Below, piece after piece: positions 49,560 through 62,697 of a stretch of DNA of 64,000 bases (position 1 is the first letter of the stretch; each line of letters opens with the position of its first letter). The DNA is from Marchantia polymorpha subsp. ruderalis. Its lineage: Eukaryota; Streptophyta; Marchantiopsida; Marchantiales; Marchantiaceae. Made by a program: the position numbers and the translations under genes. The notes under the pieces are model-generated. The model saw only the letters and a list, made by a program, of their open reading frames with translations. It did no database searches and was not told where the DNA came from. The stretch is taken from positions 31,870,501 through 31,934,500 of the forward strand of contig AP031352.1 of NCBI GenBank assembly GCA_037833965.1, in the 5' to 3' direction.

Positions 49560-52050
49560 TTGAGTGACGAGACTTATCAGTCAGATATAATGTAATTTGC
49601 AAGGTATTTTGTCAGTTGTGAAGTTTAACCCCAAGTCCAGATATCTGATCTCAAATTCATGCAGACGTTGGAATTTACATCACTGGACCATTGTTCCTTC
49701 AAACCAAAATTGAGACTAGAAGTTATCTGATATATTTCGATTATAAATTTGATCCGTTTTGTTTTGTGCACATAGATTTTTGCCAAGCATGTTTAAATAA
49801 TCATGACATGGTGATCAAAGGTAGAATTTACAATCGATTTAACATTGATGATAGAAATTAATTGCTACATTGATAAAACTCTGAAATTTCAATACGAGGA
49901 AGATTTGGTTCAAGGATTTGAATAAATTTTCTCTAAATTTTGTGAGTAAGATTTCAATCATAGACACAATTCTTCATTTGGTTCAAAGTGAATTCATTGT
50001 ATGAATTATGCCGAAAAATATTAAGATATTTCCGATTTTGGTGAAGATGTCTAAAAATCACGACATTTTTTGTGAATTTAAAAATCAGATGACTTTCAAT
50101 GTTCAAGTCATGACTGCTGTTAAACTTTTCGATTGCAAAATGTGTTTCTGCAAAGAAATCTATTATTTAGAATTAGAAGAGATTTCATGCAAGACTAAGT
50201 CATTCCTTCCGCATCTGTTATTAAGGTACATACAATTATTCTTCAATTATTATTATAAAATTTTTAATCATTATAATTTATTATAAAAATTTTCTAAAAG
50301 CATTTTGATAGGAATTCCTCAAAAATTTACGTCAACCGTCCTTCATAAACCACTAGCATTGACATAGGAAACCATATCAAAATAAATGGTCGATGAGATC
50401 TTGGCAAAATCTGAAATAGTAATCGCAAACTTGATGATTGCGCTTACCTACGTTCTTGTTTCAATGAGATCAATTTTAAATAGTTTTCTCTTTATTGAGA
50501 TATGCATTCAGTAAAGAGTTCAAACATCTTGTTTGATTTTTTTTTTTAAGATAATTTTTTAAAATAAATATATAATCTACATGTAGATTATACATTTTGT
50601 TCAAAACTTTAAATTTAATTTCCAGATATTTTATTTAATAATATATTCAGTAAAGAGGAGATGAATTCAGTCTGAACGTTGATTCATAATGATCTTTTCT
50701 GCTCACTTTACTTTGTTAATTTTAAAGTAAATTTTATATATTTGTATAATTTTAGGTATGAAAAAAATGTAAAATAATCATTTTCGATTTTTTTTTATAG
50801 AATTTTCTAAAATTTACACTTAGTTAGATTTATTTGTAAATTTATTATCGATATTTAAAAAAATTTATATAGATTCTTGACATGCATCTTGTTTTTGATT
50901 CATGTTGTTCTTTTAGCATTTACTAGAACTTTTGAATTTAAGTTAACCTATTGAAAAAGTATTTCTCATGTGAAAAGCACATGATTTCATTCAAATGATA
51001 TCATGTAATAAATCTTGTACAATCTAAATAGAAAAAATATAAAATATGTCTCCATGTAATAAATTATAGCAATATTCAAATTACTTCACGAGTGTTAAAA
51101 TTATAGTTTGGTGCAGTTCATTTTGATTCAACTTCAATCCGTATTAATAGATCATGAACTAACTAGTTCTATCTCTTGAAAAATCAATTTGAAAATAGAC
51201 ATAAAAATGCTACATCCCAATAACAATTTTTTTTAACATTTCATAAAATAACAAATAAGAAGATCACGATAGTCTTATGTGCTAATAATAAAATTCTTGA
51301 CATATATTTATATTAGAGATGTATATTTAGATGTTCTATAAATAAAATTCATAATTTTCAAAGATCAATATATAAAAAAAATTGATAATGTGAAGTGAAA
51401 AATCTCAAATAATTAATTTATATATTGATTAAAGAAATGGAAATAATGTAGAAAATTTTATATCCATACATAACTCTGTGGATTGGAACTTAAGTATTGT
51501 GAGATGCACATTTCATTATAAATATGTTCCATGGGAAAATATATTTTTAAATCCAATGTAAATGATATAATGTTGAGGAATCTAAGACAAAAATTTTGAA
51601 CGATTAATATTATAGATAAATTATGGTTTATTGATATCTAAATAATTCATTGAAAGAACATTACGATAATGATCTCTTTTTAAAAAATGTAAATATTTTT
51701 GATATATATCAAAAAATTGATATATCATTTTATATAAATCAATGATACATAATTTTATTTTTTATTATATTAATATGAATCTTCGTACTCTTCTATTATT
51801 ATTAATTGTGTTATAAAATTCTATATTGATTCATTGTTATAGATAACTATATGAACTTTCAACATGAAATATATTGGTATGGGATTTTCCAAAAAATTTA
51901 TGTTAATTTTGATATAATACATTTATGTAGAGAAAATTATCGTAATGTTTTTTTAATAAAATTTTGATATCAAATTTAAAATAATAAATTCATAATTATA
52001 GATAACATACTGAATAAATTAGAAAGAAATCATATGTAACATCTATGACT
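49560..52050. other. Very AT-rich desert
   Basis: No gene seen. Stops are frequent in all frames. It contains a 22-nt palindrome (50571-50592, centred on ctacatgtag) and a 20-nt palindrome (51696-51715). It is probably ancient transposon sequence with cytosines largely lost. Confidence 0.45.
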
Positions 52051-52725
52051 AGCTAAGAAAAACGGGGAAGATGTTACTCCAATGTTTGGATCCATTTGAA
52101 ACTCCACACACCAAGCATTGACGAAAGTTTGGTGCTAAGGCAATGCTTCTCAATCAGCACGCTGAAATAAGTATAAGAGACAACAGTTGTTGTATAAGCC
52201 TGCCAAAGAAAAGAACATAGCTCAGCACTTGAAGTATAGGAAACGTTCGCAGTAATGAGCATCAAAGTATCGGGACAGAACTGCTGAAGGTTATCATTTA
52301 CAATTTATCTCGATCAAGATATCGAGATTCTTATCTTTCCTTCTTCGAGTAACTCGTCGTACAGACTGATCAAGCCCAGCTGCAGATTCAAGAATGATGG
52401 GTACAAGTGTGGATGCACGTGGTTAATATAATATCAAATCAAACGATCAGATCACCGCTAGAACTCAATGTTGTCAATAGTGACAATGTTCCTCCCGGAG
52501 ACAAAAAGTCGAGACGCCGTTCGTCATACTGGTGCGGTCCCTATATCAGATCTATGGGCAGCATGTAGCATCCACCCTCAAAAAGTATGTTTCTAGCGCG
52601 TGTAGAAATTTCGGTATGTCAAGACCAAGTGAAGCTTTATGTACGTAAGTTACGTGTAACAGGCCGACGACTCAAGATAGTATTCGATGAAAGGAAAGGA
52701 AATTGAGAAACGAAAGGACACTCAC

Positions 52726-52926
52726 CTCCCCTCGCAAAGCCATAAATTCATTCACGAACTGAATGTGAAATGACCTTGCACAAGATACTTCATCAGCAAG
52801 AGCTCGCCAAACAGTTCACAAGGTCGAAATCACATTGTCAAGTACCTGCACATCCGAAAGGTTCAACTTTATTCGTGAAATGAAAGCAGCACCGAGTGCA
52901 AACTGCATATTCAGATTGATCACCTC
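52726..52926 (-). pseudogene. Possible broken exon of an unknown gene
   Basis: 67 minus-strand codons end at a consensus donor (GAG|GTGAGT, 52726/52725), with one internal TGA that could come from CGA. Pieces include NMQFALGAAFISRIKLNLSD and SCARSFHIQFVNEFMALRGE. Neighbouring minus-strand frames down to 52074 are also protein-like. No family is recognised. Confidence 0.22.
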
Positions 52927-53154
52927 CGGTTATGATTCACAGATGACTTACTTCATGTACACACCTACACGCACCCGCACGCGCACACACCCAACTCAGT
53001 AAAACATTTTGGCATGATTATGTACGAGCTTGCCTTGCATCCTGTAGTTTTCTAGAGTTGCCGATACAATTTGCTGCCAAAAGTTCACAGGTTAGCGGAC
53101 TCGACGTGAGCTGGTGATAATGGACAAGAAAGAATGAGTGCGGCAGTTCTGCAG

Positions 53155-53496
53155 TTGAAGGTGGCAATGTATGTTTGGAATGAACATCTCACGCATCGAA
53201 CTTATAGGAAAGCGTGGCTCCAGAATCCCCTTTCAATTCTCGGTACCTACAGCAGGCAGAAGACTTGTAGTGCTGGCTTTCTGGTGATCTAACTGCTCAA
53301 TGTATAGCGTGTTGTTGTCGTTTGCAGATCTGAAACCCCACACAGGTTCCGAAATCCGTCAACGTGAGGCCCAAAAGATTCCTCCGAGTCAAAAAGTCCT
53401 TGCTCCAGATGCGCGCACCAAGTTGGAGGAGGAGGCAGACGCAGTTCTGGCCTGCCTGACTGAAACTCAGCTGCATCAGAGATTCTGCACAATCAC
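53155..53496 (+). CDS. Candidate two-exon fragment of an unrecognised gene
   Basis: Exon 53155-53242 (88 nt) follows an acceptor (ttctgcag) and ends at G|GTACCT. Exon 53328-53496 (169 nt) follows a good acceptor (gtcgtttgcag) and ends at AATCAC|GTAAGC. The junction phase agrees (1 nt plus 2 nt making a GAT codon) across an 85-nt intron, the size seen elsewhere in this window. The 85 residues are hydrophilic and balanced, for example YVWNEHLTHRTYRKAWLQN and LAPDARTKLEEEADAVLACL. No known domain is recognised, and neither the start nor the next exon was found, so this is internal and partial. Coding-like minus-strand frames nearby make the strand uncertain. Confidence 0.32.
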
Positions 53497-55229
53497 GTAA
53501 GCAAGCCTCACGGTGGCATTGTCCTCGACTAACTTATGATAAGCTGGAACCAAATTGTATCTGGTCTGTCAAATTCTCCCACGTACAGAACGTAATTGGG
53601 AAATTAGCTGAAAGTCGAGAAAGCTTCGTACGATTCGACTTCTCACTGCACTGACTCGCAGCAGCTCTTAAGTCTTTAGTGCGCTTGTGCAAGTTAAAAA
53701 TGCCTTTTGTTGAGTTCTCCACACACAAGCACCACAAGGCCGCCACGTGTAGGAGTCAATGCTCGGACCATTCGAGCACGAGGTGCTGAACATCGGAACT
53801 ATCAAAAGGTTTGAGAGCTTCAGCCTCCACTTGGCACCTGTCAGGTACGGCCGCTGAACATCGACTGCGCTGAATCTTCTTGGATTTTCTTCTTGCGTAC
53901 CGACCCGACTTCGACTTTAGAGGTCCCCATTAGAGTGTCTGCGCCAAAAGCTCCAACAAGATGATAGTTCCAGAAAACATGATTGTTGGAAAAGCAATGC
54001 GCTTCGAAGATAAACAGCAATTTGAAGATGTTACAATTCGATGTACGATTACGTCAACTTCTCTATGACCTCCATTCATTTCAAGTAGCTTGATGCATTG
54101 AAGCATTGATTCACCTCTGGTACATTTTTCAGACTGAAGAGTGTTCCACAAGAGGAACGAGACACCGAATCACACCGAGGATACTTTGAAGAATGTAGTT
54201 ATCGCTTAGATTGAAACGAAAGCACATGATAAATAAGTGAATTGCGTAGAAAGCGATATCGAATCTGTAGATTGCCATCCTCCAAGGCTTAGATATGTTC
54301 AGCCTGGTCAAAGAATCGTTTGTACTTCACACGTTGGCACAAATTGTCCACTCTCTCCTGTACTGTGAGTTATTCGATCAAATCCTACCTGGTGTAGGAT
54401 TATAATTGTTCTGCTTTGCTCGGTAAAGTAAGAGACAATACAAAAGGAGCAGAAGATGCTTTTGAATGGTACACCATCCGAATATAAGAGTCCCAATGAT
54501 GGGAATTAATACCCCTAGACTAAAGATCAGGTTGGTTGCATATAAGACTTGTGACCCAAGACTGAGTAGCAGATCTGGATAGTCAAATTCTGCTGTACTT
54601 CTGTAAGTCTTAGACTCCTATTAGACGGCAACTATTTCAACATCACAATCCTGGACTTGGAAGCAAGTAGTCGTTTGTTTTGCCTGCTGAGTTACGAGGT
54701 GAGGTACAATATCTAAAGTGGGACATTATTCAACTTTTGATCCAGATCTTTGATTACACACTGGCCGATGCCACCGCGTTTGGTGATATCATGAAACTGA
54801 ATATCCATATCCGAGAGATTGTCACCGATTTAAATAGGAATGGAGTCAGCTAGCTTTTATAATTCTAGGAGCCTCTTTATCTACAAGTTGGCAAAGGAGA
54901 AAACGTCACATATTCGGCTTCAGTAGTTAGAAATGCTACGCATTCCTCTCAGATAGCAATTTACTATCGACTGAAGATTTGATATAAATTACAGAAGTTG
55001 ATTTTCTTGTTTATTGGTCACCAATCTGGTCAGCGTGTGACAGACTATATAACGGGTTAGGAACTTAAGAGTGACTATCCTTGATGCAATAAATCATACT
55101 GAGTTGAAATCCTGGGAGTTCTCTTCATGGCTGCATTATCCAGAGTTATCCACATTCCACCAATAATACTTTTATAACTAACAATGGGTTTGACTTTGCG
55201 CTTACTAGGCATAGAATCTTATTGACATA

Positions 55230-55345
55230 GAATGTATAATAAGACTTCACAAATGTAGTACTAGCGAAGTCTAGCGGATTATTATAAGTTTATTAACTAC
55301 ATAGATTTCACTACTACTATATTTGTGAAGTCTTATTTTACATTC
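55230..55345. mobile_element. MITE-like foldback element
   Basis: Two 34-nt arms (55230-55263 and 55312-55345) are near-perfect inverted copies (gaatgt..aataagacttcacaaat..tagta with about four mismatches) around a ~48-nt centre, 116 nt in total. Size, AT-richness and long terminal inverted repeats fit a small non-autonomous DNA element. I could not define a target-site duplication or superfamily. Confidence 0.55.
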
Positions 55346-57630
55346 CGAGAAGATTTGATTCTCTGTAATGTGACCTAGATATCAATGCTATGTATAGTCT
55401 TATCATTATAAGATGTACATACTCGACATTTTTCACAAACAGTGTTGTCTTGCATATTATTCCATGGATTTGCTTTTCTTTATGAACACTTTTTACTCGG
55501 CCATGATTTGAAGTACAGTTCTAACCAGTTTACCGTGATGATCATATGCTACTTACTTATCAATACATATCATATTTTTTTCATGTGATATATATATTTG
55601 AAGATGTATTCACAAGATCATCAAACACTAGAAATTTCAAAGATTCAAGAACAAAAATAATTTGTAACCTTCGGGTTGAATTCTACTGAAATTTTAAATT
55701 ATTATTTTTATATAGTCATGAATCTAAAACATCCATACTTTCTTTAAGTGCCTAAAGCTATATATAATCTTATATAATTTTTTAACTCATCATTCAATAT
55801 AAATTTCAAGAATATTCAAATACACTTTGGAAAACAACTTCTGTATTGATTGAATAAGTTCTCATATGAATATTTTTTTTGATCTGCTTGAATTATATTT
55901 TTTTATTAATCAATATTATTTTACAACTTTTTAAATTTATTGGTGATATTATTATCTAATTTATTTATTAAAATTATATTTTCTAATAACAGTTAATTCC
56001 GAAAAAGAAACATTTCATTGATCTAGAGAAACATTCTTTAAACTCACTTGTTCATAGTTTCAATGTCCAAAATAACCTTGAAACTTTTATAATTTTATTT
56101 TATCATTCAATCAAACAAAAATATATTTCAATAAATGAAATTTGTTGTAAAATGAATTTTGTTTTTATATATAAGTTTCAAAATTTATTGTCATTATTTT
56201 TATTATTCCATTATGTAGAGATTAAATAACAAAATCTTGTAAAAACTATATAAATGTAATGATGTACAATAAAATCTAATCAAGACTTTCTGTAATCTTA
56301 CAAAAAATATAATCATAAAATTATGAGTACTTGAAATCATTACTCATCAAAACTTAAAACGTTTAATTTTGAATACTAACTAGAAGGATTAATCTAAATA
56401 AGCATGTGATCCAAATATGAATGATATGATATGTACATATTGTCTTAATCTACTTCATTTTATAAAACGTAATAAAAGTAGTTTTAATCATACTCGTTTT
56501 TCTCTTTGTTGTTTGCAACATTTGCTGATGTAGGTGTTTTTTCTTCCACAATTTTTTATTGAGGCTGTTAGCCTTGGCACAATTGTGAAGGACCTGAATC
56601 CATTGGACAACTTTTCCGCATAAGAAGTAAAATTTTACCTTGTCTCGGCATCCTTCCACTCCTACTACTCTCATCCTCGATCAATCAATCGTTCACAAGA
56701 TGGCTGTAGATTCCCCTGGTCATCTTTTGTCTTGTCTCTGTCCAACAGTCATTTCCGTCAGTCTAGTAAATCTGCCAGTCAAGGAGTATATTTTAATCAT
56801 ACAAAACGAAATTTTGATCTAGAACCAATCTTACATTTTTCTCATCCATCATTTGTTAGAATCGGAAATCTTTCAAGATTTCTGATTGTATCTGACGTTA
56901 TTGTCAAATACAATTAATGATTGAGAATCTAACATCATCTTCTACAAGAACTTATATATTAGTAGATTATACAAAATTTTATTACAAATTACAATAATTT
57001 GATCAGAATGAATTGATATTTGTGATAAGAATTGATATTACATAGAAATGTAATGCAATAAATAAATAATTATTTTTTAGTCATTTATTTTTACAATAAA
57101 TTTTGCATATTCACAACAAAATCAATGAATGCATCATGATGGCATTGTATTTTTGTGTCATGTCATTTATCTTGAATCTTATAAATTTTGAATACATGTG
57201 AAAAGTATTTAAAGAATATTTTTCTTAGATGATTTTATCAAAGAAAAAAATTAACACAATCTTTTTACTCATCCTATACAAAACTATTATAGCATGAAAT
57301 TTTACACATGTTTATATTCATCTCTTATAAGTCATTTCGTTTGTCCTTCTATAACAATTTAGTCTTTAATTTGAGCAAATCCTAAAACTTGTGAGCTCTA
57401 ACATGTCATTTGCTATATGACCATATAAAAAACTTTTAGAATGTGCATTGTGGTCAGCACTGTCAAACTTGACAAATCTAGGCTTTATGAGTACCATTTT
57501 GCTTGGTTAAATAAAACTTCAGCAAAATGAAATTTTATTTTTCACAATAACTGAATTTTGAATATAGACTAATACTATATAATATTTCATGATAATTATT
57601 TTTAGATTATAATCAAGTAATCCAATACAA

Positions 57631-57716
57631 TAATATATATATATATATATATATTAATTATTAGATATTAGATATTATTAGATATTCACTTATATATATA
57701 TATATATATAAGTGAA
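57631..57716. repeat. Two (TA)n palindromes separated by a ttagata tandem
   Basis: 57631-57656 is TAA-(TA)n-TTA. 57661-57684 repeats ttagata/ttagatatt. 57685-57716 is the 32-nt palindrome TTCACT-(TA)10-AGTGAA. Both TA tracts are self-complementary including their unique ends. Confidence 0.85.
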
Positions 57717-57780
57717 ATCTTTTTTGATCATGCAACTCGGCCGATGAATTTAACATGGGCCAAATTTTCAAATTCATCAC

Positions 57781-58760
57781 TTGTTGCGTTGTCATAGCAA
57801 TAAAACATATCAGAATTCAATTTTTCTTCTCACGTTGAGTATCGATTCTAGCCTGTCAATCTATTCCCCCTCACCCTCCCCCCTCTTCTTGCACAAGCTG
57901 CTGTCAATGATGATACTTCAAATGCATATTGATAAAACACCAAAATTTATTGCTATTGTTGAGCTTGACTACACACCAGACCATCTCAACCAAAGTGTCA
58001 TAATTCACATAGTCTATAGCAAAAATTATACTGCAAATAAAAACGTTTCTATGTCTCCTTAAGCCTTTGCATTTTACAAATTCTCCAAACAAATTTTTTT
58101 TTCTATTATCTTAAGCATTGATATCTTACAATCTTTGCCTAAAGCTTCTAAACCTAAACCTCAATCATGCATCTCCAACAAAACAAATTGTACTCCAAGA
58201 AATATGTAAATATCAAATTTTGGTGGATTTTGTTTACAAACATTTTTTGATGCGTGAGTATTTGAGAACATCAAATACAAGCAACACATGAACTTTTAAT
58301 CTAAGCAGTCTTGTAGACTTCACAACTTCTGTGACGGGATTTCATAACTTAGATGTGAATTTAAAAATCCTCTTAATTTCATTAAGAAAATTATTGAAGA
58401 TTTTAATATTTTTCTTCAAATTTTTGTTATGGAAATCAAGCAATATGTAGCTATAAAATTTTGTGTTTGTGGTTGGATTACAAATGTGATTACAAGCAAC
58501 ATATAAATATTTCAGTTGATATTGTAAATTATTGTATTAATCAAATTTGACTCCCGCCATTTTATGTAAACATAAAAGCAAAAAACTCATTGACACACTC
58601 AAGCCAAGCCACCAACACAAGATACCATTGTATAACATAGTTTATACTCAAGAGCTACGTCCATGGAGTAATAACATTGTGAGATTGTATTGAATGTTCT
58701 GTCTGGTAATACACATACCCTGGGTATATAAACCCAACACCGGCAACTAACCTAGTTATA
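57781..58760 (-). mobile_element. Copia 5' end remnant: LTR and primer site
   Basis: On the minus strand an LTR-like sequence carries a TATA-like motif (GGGTTTATATACCC, near 58725), ends GTTATACA at 58629, and is followed by A and TGGTATC (58627-58621), the first seven bases of the initiator-tRNA-Met primer site. The rest of that site is mutated. Downstream (lower coordinates) comes AT-rich sequence without a readable gag. The outer LTR end and partner LTR were not found, so limits are approximate. Confidence 0.45.
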
Positions 58761-59855
58761 AAAAACTAGACTTTGAAGAAACTCCTTGATTGGAGTTAAT
58801 CTTAACATTTTATGTCATATCTTCAATAAAAAATTTCAAATTTTTTTTTAATTATTTTTCATTGTGCATAATAAATCACGTTTAAATTTAAAAATTTGGC
58901 TTGAAAATTTGTAAAGTTGTTTGAAACTTGAAATCACACTCCACAATTAAATAAAAAAAATTCGAATATCAAAACACTAGGTACTTTTTCCAAAAAATAG
59001 AGAGTAACAATGACAATATTTCTTATCAACAAAATTATTAACAATCATTCAATTAATCTAAAATTGTGAAACAATTCAACAAGATTTTTTTATCAACTTG
59101 CATTTGTGATTTATGCATATGAAACATCTTGTTGCATCAGTACGCTTTACATAAGCTAAATAACTTCATAAGCATGAGTAAATTAGCTAAAATAATTCAA
59201 AAGCTGAATTCGATTCAATTAAAAATAGTGAAAAAAATATACCATCCAACTATTCTTGAAGACCAATTTACAACTAAGAGTTTGGACGTTGTAAAAGTGA
59301 AATAATGTCAATGATATAGTATGGCAATATCAAGAAGTAATTTTATGTCTTACATATACACTATCTTCATTGTTAAATCATTACCTTTATTTCAATTGCA
59401 TTATTTTTTATCAAGATATTTTTGAATCGGTAAAATTTATATGATTAAAAAATAAATATCAATCATAATTTTCTTATTTCTTCCAAGTAGTGATTTTGAT
59501 GTTGCAATAGTATCCAATTTTATAATGTAAATGATTTGCTAGATGTTTCATTCATTTATGCAATCATCACAAGCAAATGTATTCATACTTTTTTGCATAA
59601 TGATCAAAGATATTACTTGCTGCTTCAACTTTTTAAAATCTTGGATTTTTTGGTCTAATTGTAATTGGTATATGACTATCATGGTATTAATTACTGAGAA
59701 AATGAAATTTTCGTAATAAAATGGCTATAATGTTGTGTAAGCTAAAGTTTCATAGCCAGGTTTAAATTCAAATCTTATGGAACTATCATACAATTTGAAA
59801 TTCTGATTTTTGCTTAAAGATATGTAAGTATATTCCAGTTTTATTTTCCAACATC

Positions 59856-60323
59856 ATGTCTCACCAAGAAATTGGAGCTGTAAATCTAAAGGTGAACTCC
59901 AGGGTTATATATAACCCTGTCACTACAGATAGGACAACAAGTCTTATCTTGTTGAGGATGGTTTATAGGGATGAAAATTGTGCAGTATCTCGTTACAATC
60001 TCGACATCACTGCGGAATGTCGAGATCCACACACCCATCAGACATTTAGTCCTTGTAAGAACGAAAAATATCCTTCGTACCATCCAGTTGTTGTAAATGT
60101 CATAGTTCCCTCTTATGGATGTAACTTTTATTATTTGATGAATATACTTTATGAGCACGCTTCCAACTTCTTCCATATTTTCGTAAACTATCCCATTGAC
60201 CTGCTCATCACCATACCAGAAGTATTCCGCTGCTTTGAAAATCGGACTGCATGCAACAGAACACAGACAACTGACACGCGGAGAACCAGGCAAGCCTCGC
60301 CTTTGATACCGAAGGAAGTGTGA
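59856..60323 (+). other. Unrecognised 155-codon open frame
   Basis: Open from ATG 59856 to TGA 60321. The product is mixed in composition with no repeats, signal peptide or domain I recognise. It includes the palindrome at 59900-59919. A 135-codon minus-strand frame overlaps it almost entirely, so one or both must be chance. Confidence 0.15.
59900..59919. repeat. 20-nt perfect palindrome
   Basis: cagggttata / tataaccctg with no loop. Confidence 0.9.
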
Positions 60324-60542
60324 TGTCAGGATTGCTTGTAGGGGACGTCTCGAAAGAATATTTGATTTTCAATACATCAGCAAAGGCACCCGGGCGAGAA
60401 GGAATAGCTCAACACCAGAAACGTGGTCGTGTCTGAGATTAGTGACAAGTCCCCCACTTGCACTGAGTACCTGCCCCACGGCCGTATTAATTTGGGCCAC
60501 TCCTGTTGTTCCTATATGGGCACCCGCCACATACCCTTAGCC

Positions 60543-60810
60543 TTGCCCACTCTTGCCATATACTCCCATGCCCTAAGTACATACATACAAATTTTTGTAT
60601 GATACAAAGATAAAGAGACAAGAGAGAGGAATAAAGAAACGGAACCATCGTAGTCCCACAGCCTGTTGCCCACTCTTGCCATATACTCTCCTTCCCATGT
60701 ACTTAATCTCATGCCCTAAATACATACATACAAATTTTAGTATAATACCAAGATAAAGAGACTCAAAGAGAGGAGTAAAGAAACGTAACCATCATAATCC
60801 CACAGCCTGT
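60543..60810. repeat. Two-copy tandem duplication (123 and 145 nt)
   Basis: Copy 1 (60543-60665) and copy 2 (60666-60810) both start ttgcccactcttgccatatactc and end cccacagcctgt. They share the catacatacaaatttt and aagataaagagac segments. Copy 2 has about 20 extra bases (tccttcccatgtacttaatc region). Remaining differences are scattered and mostly transitions. Confidence 0.8.
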
Positions 60811-62433
60811 CGGACGAGATGAAGTGGAGGCATTGAACCAAATATTTTTCTGCTAACAAACTGGATAGCGGAAGACTGTAAAGAGAGCAATCGTTGGATC
60901 ACATCTGTGGCTTATGTCCAATGACAATTGCCAGTATTTTGAGCCTAAGAAAATCACTTCCTTGCTAATGTATGTTGTGATCAGGTGTTTTTCAGTAATG
61001 TTTTGTCTATAGCTGAGGCGTTTGTCGCTTTGTGCTTTGACAAATCCTCTGAAAGGAAGTTTGTTGTTTCTAGTACAAGTAAGGATAAAGGAACAGATTA
61101 TTAGGTTCTTGCCTAGCGAAACTTTGAATGGACTATTTTGGTTTAGTAGGTAACTAACCAGATTCTCAGGCCCACGAGCTCAAAGCTTCATATAAGTTTC
61201 TTTACAAATCATTTAGCCCAAGACAATAAGTTGTCATAAGAGAATGGAAGAATGTATTGACTCCATCCCAAGAAAGATCTAGGTACCTTAGAAAGATATG
61301 AGTTGATTAAAATGGCGATTTTAGTTTATTTCAGGAATACGAAAGAAGAGACCAAGATGTAATTTGATTAATGCAATGTACACTAGTAAAATGACTACAC
61401 TGCTAAGGGATATGTTGGTTGTATCAAAGAGAAATTGTATAATAGACTGATATCAACTAATAAAAAAGTTCTGAGTTGAGAGTAAGTTTTTTTTCTTAAG
61501 ACAATGTCGGTTATTGAACATCTGATCAAGTATTAACATAATTTATGAAAAAATTATTTGTAGTACTGTAACGCTATAGATAAAATTTGGATATCTTAGC
61601 AATGTGATGAGTAGATGAATGCAAGTAATGAAAGTAATCTAGTGAGTTATATCAAAATGATTACTAGCCATACTAGGGATCACAACATTGCAGGATATTC
61701 AAGCATTTAAAAATAAAAGAGTAATCAAAATGAACAACTCAAGTGCAATGACCCTTTCAATAGTGAGAGATTCAAATATGACATATATTTTATGACGAGT
61801 AAAAACACTAAATATGACACATGAATAAAGAAAACACAATTTTGTATGTCATCATGTTGATTGCTTATAAATATTTTTGATGATTATTCCTAAGCAATCT
61901 TTAAGATTCTTCACACATCAGAATTTGTTGAGAATAATAAAGATCTTGTTGCATTGCATATGTGGAAAATTTAATGAATGAAGTTTAATATTGCTCAAAT
62001 ATTAAACATGTTAAGAGATAAATCAATAACCTTGATTTGAAAAAAATCTCTTAACATATATTAAATTTACAACATGGATATTAGAATCAAGATTGATGAT
62101 TTTTTCCAATGATTTTCTAGAGTGATTGTGAAAAGAAAAAAGTTTTCCTTGTGATGATAATGATATTTCATGATTTCAAGGTTGTAAGAACTTGTGATAT
62201 TTTTCAGCAATAAACTGCATTCATAATTTTACTTATCTTTTGAAGATGATATTTACTTGACCTAACTAATAAAATAATTTTAGACATATGTAGAAAGGAT
62301 ATTAAAATTTAAGTATAAAGTATTTCCATCTAATAAAAAAAATGTCAGACATTAGAATTTGAGATATTGTTCTTTTAAAATATGGAAATGCCTTGTTTAA
62401 ACAACAGATTACAATTTGTATAAATCAATATAT
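60811..62433. other. AT-rich spacer before the LTR element
   Basis: No gene supported. It contains an 11-bp inverted repeat (62008-62018 / 62047-62057) with a nested aatcaa/ttgatt hairpin. Confidence 0.4.
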
Positions 62434-62685
62434 TGTTAGGGTTTAACTCATGTCTTGAGATGATTATGGTTAGGTTTAAATATCTTGCTATTAGATATTC
62501 TACTACAATAAAAGTAGACTGGTTTAAACTAATTTCGAAAGTCATTGCTCATTTGTACAAAGCACTAAAAAGAAAGAGAGAAAAAAAGCTTGTACTAAAG
62601 TTGGCTATGGAGATGGGTTTAAAGCTTCTGGGTAATTTTTTCTACTTGGACAGTGTGACTTAGAAACACATTTACTCTTGTAAAG

Positions 62686-62697
62686 TGATATCAGAGC
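62686..62697 (+). other. Primer-binding site of the short LTR element
   Basis: TGATATCAGAGC against the plant copia consensus TGGTATCAGAGC, directly after the 5' LTR. Confidence 0.65.

Larger units (their letters stand above)
54700..57780. other. AT-rich desert with foldback element and palindromes
   Basis: No gene supported. It holds the MITE-like foldback (55230-55345) and TA palindromes (57631-57656 and 57685-57716). The rest is AT-rich with stops in all frames. Confidence 0.45.
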
